Made by a program: the position numbers and the translations under genes. A stretch of 64,000 bases of DNA from Phycisphaerae bacterium (GTDB lineage Bacteria; Planctomycetota; Phycisphaerae; Sedimentisphaerales; Anaerobacaceae). The notes under the pieces are model-generated. The model was not told the DNA's origin. It saw nothing but the letters and a program-made list of their open reading frames with translations, and did no database searches. Of this stretch, positions 60,560-64,000 are shown piece after piece (within the stretch, counting starts at the first letter, position 1; each line of letters starts with the position of its first letter). Location: positions 19,872 to 83,871 of the forward strand of contig JAIPFM010000098.1 of NCBI GenBank assembly GCA_021736645.1, read 5' to 3'.

Positions 60560-63500
60560 TCACCGAACCGGGTATTGCGGCAGCGGCGGTATGTCCTTTT
60601 CCTGAGTCTTCAGTGCTTCCACGATGACCTCGATGGCCTTGTTCAGCTGCTGGTCGACACCGGCGTATTCCAGGGCCGGATCATTGTCGACTTCGATATC
60701 CGGTTCCACGCCAACGCCTTCGATGATCCATGCCTTGCCGGTGACATCGTACCGAGAGAATTCCGGTTTACGCAAATCGCCGCCATCCAGCAGCGGCAAC
60801 GAGCCACGGATCCCGACCACGCCGCCCCAGGTGCGTTTGCCGACCACCTTGCCCAGTTGATAGTGCTTGAACTGGTAGGTAAACAGGTCGCCATCGGACG
60901 CAGAAAATTCATCAGCCAAACAGACCAGCGGGCCGTAGATCATGGCCGCCGGTTCAGGGGTCGGTGCCGTATCCCGGGAGAACTCGATCATCACGATCTC
61001 GCGACGCAGGCGTTCGATGAGCATGGGCGAGACATTACCGCCGCCATTGCCGCGCACGTCAATGATCAGGGCCTTCTTGCGAAGCTGAGGATAGAAGTGC
61101 TCGACGAATTCATTGAGTCCGCGTACCCCCATGTCCGGCACGTGGATATACCCGACCTTGCCGTCCGTGGCCTCGGTGACCTTGTCGATGTTCCCCTGAA
61201 CCCACTGGTAATAGTAAAGGTCGGCCTGATCGCCGGTCGGAATGACTGTGACCTCGCGGCTGCCCTTGCGTGTGGGTTGACCGTTGAGTGTGAGCACGAC
61301 CTGACGCCCGGCCTTGTTGATCAACAACTCGTAGAGGTTGTGTACTTCGGCAGTGGACGTGCCGTCGATGGCCAGGATGTAGTCTCCTTCGTTGGCATCC
61401 ACACCAATCTCGGTGAGCGGTGAGCGCGTGCCTGAGTGCCAGTTCTGACCTGGCAGGATATGATCGATGCGATAGTAGCCCGAGGTGTGACGTGACAGCT
61501 TGGCCCCCAGGAGCCCCATGTCAATTCGCTGGGGATGAGGCATGTCGCCGCCACTGATATAGGCGTGGCCGACGTTCAACTCGCCGATCATTTCGCCAAT
61601 GATATAGTTCAGATCGGCTCGATGGTTGGCATGCTCGACCAGCGGTGCATACCGGTCGCGAATCGCCTCCCAATCCACACCGTGCATGTTCGGGACATAG
61701 AAATATTCCCGCATCTGCCGCCAGCATTCATGGTAGATCTGGGTCCACTCGGACTTGCGATCCAGTTCGACTTCCAGATGGGACAAATCCAAGGGCTTCT
61801 CCATATCGACCTTGCCCTTGGGGCAATCGATGATGGCATAGCGTCCGCCACTGGAGACCAGCATCTTCTTCTGATCGGCAGAGACTGTGTAGCCACCGAT
61901 ACTGCCGAGTTCCGTCTCCTTGCGTTCCTTGAAATCATACCTGACCAGCTGGCGATCCCGCTCGCCGCGGCTGCTGCGAACGTAATAGAGATCATCCTTG
62001 ACCGACGTCAGCTGACCGTAGCTGGCCACCTCGATCGGCAGCACGGCGATCCGATCCTTGATCCCGTCAAAATCGACCTTGACGGTGACGGTCTCGGCCT
62101 CCTTCTTGGGCGTCTCTTCTTTGGAAGCATCCTTCTTGTCCTCACCTGAGTCGTCGTTCGCGTCCTTGATCTTGACCTCGTCGTTGAGGGGGGCAAAGGG
62201 CGAGGGCACGTCCTTGGTGAGGGTGATCAGATAGATCCGCGACATGTCCTGATAGACATGATTCCACTCGGTGCGGCTGTAGACCGGATTGAAATCACGG
62301 TTCGACACAAAGTAGATGCATTTGCCGTCCGAGCCAAAGACCGGGTCAGAAGCATCGTACCACCCATCCGTCAGTTCGCGGGACTGTTTGTCGCGCAGCG
62401 AGTAGAGGTAGATCTTGTTCATCCCCTCGGTCTCTGCACGGCCATAGACGATCCAACGGCTGTCAGGCGCCCAGGCATAGTCATTGAATTCCCAGGCCTC
62501 GGACTGGGCCACCTCTGTGATCTGACCATTGCGTGCATTGGCATAGCGCAGTCGCAAACGCTTGTCAGCCCAGAGGATCTTGCGGCTATCCGGGGACCAC
62601 ACCAGGCGATACTTGTAGGTCTCGGCATTCTTGGTGACCTGTCGCGCCGGCTTGCTGCCATCCTGGGCGACCACCCAGATCTCGTCTTCCCCGGTTTGAT
62701 CCGAGATGTAGGCGATCCAGCGGCCATCGGGTGACCACACGGCATTACGTTCGTGCACGCCGGAGGTCCGGGTCAGATTCCGGGTCACCCCATGCTCGGC
62801 CGGCACCGTAAATACGTCCCCGCGCGCGCCCAGCACGGCCCGCTTGCCGTCCGGCGAGATATCCGCCTGTCGAACATTGTCAGCCACGTCAACCAAACGA
62901 CTTCGCGACGTCGGATGGTCTTGCTGGATGGCGACTTCAATCTTGTCGTAGGTCTCGGCGGCCAGATCATAACGATAGAGATAGCCGCCATTCTCAAAGA
63001 CAATCGCCTCATCGCCCAGTGACGGAAACTTGATATCAAACTCGGTGAACCGGGTCAATGGCCGGGTGTCTTGGGTTTGCATGTCATAGACATAGAGATT
63101 CATTCGCCGATGCTCGCCGCGATCGGAGAGAAAATAGATCCGGTCATCCTTCCACATGGGGATGATGTCCTGCGCCGGGTCATCGGTGATGTTGATGGTC
63201 TTCTTGCTGTCAAAATCATAGATCCAGACATCGTCGGCCATGCCGCCGCGATAGCGTTTCCAGGTGCGGAACTCGCGGAAGATACGGTTGAAGGCCACAC
63301 GCTTACCATCAGGACTGTAAGCGCAGAAGCCGCCTCTGGGAAACGGCAACTCCTCGGGCAATCCGCCGGTCAATGCCGTGGCATAGAGCTGACCGTTGAA
63401 GCTGTTATAGGATTTCATGCGAGATCGGAAGATGACCTTCTGCCCATCCGGGGTCCAGGTCATCACAATATTATTCGGTCCCATGCGGTCCGATACATCG

Positions 63501-63832
63501 TCACGGCCAAGTGTCGGCGTATAGGTCAAGCGTCTCGGAACCCCGCCGGTCGCGGGAATCAGATACACCTCGGTATTGCCGTCGTACTGTCCGGTAAAGG
63601 CAATGGATTGGCCGTCAGGAGAAAAGCGAGCGAACATCTCAAAACCCTCATGACTGGTCAACTGCCGAGCCACGCCTCCTCGGACGGAGACACTATAGAG
63701 ATCGCCCGCATAGGTAAACACGACTTGATCGCCATGAATCGCGGGGAAACGCAGCAAACGAGCCTCTTCGCCTCGGGTCACAGGAACCACGCTCAGATAA
63801 GCCAACACAGATAGGATTAGTAGTCTATTCAT
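60560..63832 (-). CDS. Tricorn-type S41 protease
   Basis: ATG 63832 has GGAGG five bases upstream and starts a signal peptide (NRLLILSVLAYLSVVPVTRG); a TTG four codons before overlaps the ribosome-binding site. The 1090-residue protein has two TolB/WD-like propellers (repeats such as RFSPDGQSIAFTG, AYSPDGKRVAFN, WSPDGRWIAYISDQTGEDEIW, WAPDSRWIVYG) and an acidic-basic linker near residue 540-570. The tricorn core domain contains GHAYISGGDMP (catalytic His), a PDZ domain (NEGDYILAIDGTSTAEVHNLYELL) and the S41 catalytic domain with GNGGGNVSPMLIERL and the Ser-Asp pair in ADEFSASDGDLF. The acid is likely in EGVGVEPDIEVDNDP. Exported peptide-degrading complex. All catalytic residues seem present. 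It is convergent with the sialidase relic. Confidence 0.95.
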   Translation of the reverse strand: MNRLLILSVLAYLSVVPVTRGEEARLLRFPAIHGDQVVFTYAGDLYSVSVRGGVARQLTSHEGFEMFARFSPDGQSIAFTGQYDGNTEVYLIPATGGVPRRLTYTPTLGRDDVSDRMGPNNIVMTWTPDGQKVIFRSRMKSYNSFNGQLYATALTGGLPEELPFPRGGFCAYSPDGKRVAFNRIFREFRTWKRYRGGMADDVWIYDFDSKKTINITDDPAQDIIPMWKDDRIYFLSDRGEHRRMNLYVYDMQTQDTRPLTRFTEFDIKFPSLGDEAIVFENGGYLYRYDLAAETYDKIEVAIQQDHPTSRSRLVDVADNVRQADISPDGKRAVLGARGDVFTVPAEHGVTRNLTRTSGVHERNAVWSPDGRWIAYISDQTGEDEIWVVAQDGSKPARQVTKNAETYKYRLVWSPDSRKILWADKRLRLRYANARNGQITEVAQSEAWEFNDYAWAPDSRWIVYGRAETEGMNKIYLYSLRDKQSRELTDGWYDASDPVFGSDGKCIYFVSNRDFNPVYSRTEWNHVYQDMSRIYLITLTKDVPSPFAPLNDEVKIKDANDDSGEDKKDASKEETPKKEAETVTVKVDFDGIKDRIAVLPIEVASYGQLTSVKDDLYYVRSSRGERDRQLVRYDFKERKETELGSIGGYTVSADQKKMLVSSGGRYAIIDCPKGKVDMEKPLDLSHLEVELDRKSEWTQIYHECWRQMREYFYVPNMHGVDWEAIRDRYAPLVEHANHRADLNYIIGEMIGELNVGHAYISGGDMPHPQRIDMGLLGAKLSRHTSGYYRIDHILPGQNWHSGTRSPLTEIGVDANEGDYILAIDGTSTAEVHNLYELLINKAGRQVVLTLNGQPTRKGSREVTVIPTGDQADLYYYQWVQGNIDKVTEATDGKVGYIHVPDMGVRGLNEFVEHFYPQLRKKALIIDVRGNGGGNVSPMLIERLRREIVMIEFSRDTAPTPEPAAMIYGPLVCLADEFSASDGDLFTYQFKHYQLGKVVGKRTWGGVVGIRGSLPLLDGGDLRKPEFSRYDVTGKAWIIEGVGVEPDIEVDNDPALEYAGVDQQLNKAIEVIVEALKTQEKDIPPLPQYPVR

Positions 63833-64000
63833 AAAAACCTCCAAATACGATTCGTCAATTATGAGTCATTTTCATCACATATCGACCTCTGACGCCAAAC
63901 AATTAATCGGAAAGATTGTACCATCTGAATACTCGCCTGGACAAGGAAGAAGAGAGCCGTAAGGGCTTGGCCCCATTTCTCCCACGCGTTGCACGGGCAA

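Noticed and set aside
60536..61423. 295-codon plus-strand ORF
   Set aside because: Antisense to the tricorn protease catalytic region; composition and lack of initiation signals mark it as a shadow.
63071..63814. 247-codon plus-strand ORF
   Set aside because: Antisense to the tricorn propeller domain.
1..64000. CRISPR arrays, tRNA and rRNA genes
   Set aside because: I looked for regularly spaced repeats, cloverleaf arms with the T-loop sequence, and rRNA core motifs and found none, though reading by eye could miss a tRNA.

Overview
The window looks like a chromosomal segment of a Planctomycetota bacterium, most likely class Phycisphaerae. This is inferred from gene content, not from a marker gene. 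Pointers are many large secreted proteins (LamG, CBM, fibronectin-III-like and discoidin modules, and a shared C-terminal module opening with VDDFE), pseudopilin-like proteins with an N-terminal [14 protein letters not shown] methylation motif and a C-terminal DGH motif, sulfatase, heparinase and GH140-type enzymes, PQQ-type propellers, a planctomycete-type ECF sigma remnant and a kinase-type TPR remnant. No rRNA, tRNA or CRISPR array was recognised.

Layout. 0-11.6 kb: an edge-truncated secreted protein (-), a decayed Tat-signal gene, then a plus-strand polysaccharide-degradation cluster (beta-helix/LamG protein, hydrolase relic, transglutaminase-like protein, heparinase II/III protein, GH43/GH130-like propeller). 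11.6-23 kb: CocE-type hydrolase, PQQ propeller protein, a decayed DsrO/DsrP-like respiratory remnant, M23 peptidase with PKD domains, M14 carboxypeptidase and a VPS10/sortilin-type propeller. 23-31.7 kb: a plus-strand run with an NSS transporter, aminotransferase, two pseudopilins, a large duplicated-domain LamG protein and a UroD-family protein. 31.8-43 kb: orphan ParA, PPOX/PQQ pair, MarR regulator divergent from a DUF4832 protein behind a perfect palindrome, CBM/discoidin protein, tannase-family esterase and three short genes that seem to lack their middles.

43-53 kb is visibly AT-richer. It holds two inverted copies of a ~178-bp element with terminal inverted repeats, a TPR relic, a small Cys-rich protein, an ECF sigma factor, a C39-like cysteine peptidase with an 8-Cys tail behind a GGG motif, a pseudopilin, a LamG protein, and a membrane anti-sigma factor with four zinc-finger modules. 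This is the best candidate for an undescribed system: an envelope-signalling or secretion island.

53-64 kb: sulfatase, nitroreductase, a GH140-like protein abutting a broken beta-lactamase C-terminus, a beta-lactamase-family protein, a truncated sialidase and a tricorn-type protease.

A recurring oddity is genes that keep a normal 5' end and a plausible 3' end but lack the centre (Tat gene, ECF sigma factor, alpha/beta-hydrolase, LamG protein, GH140/beta-lactamase, sialidase). This could be real genome decay by short-homology deletion or an assembly artefact; reads spanning the junctions would decide.
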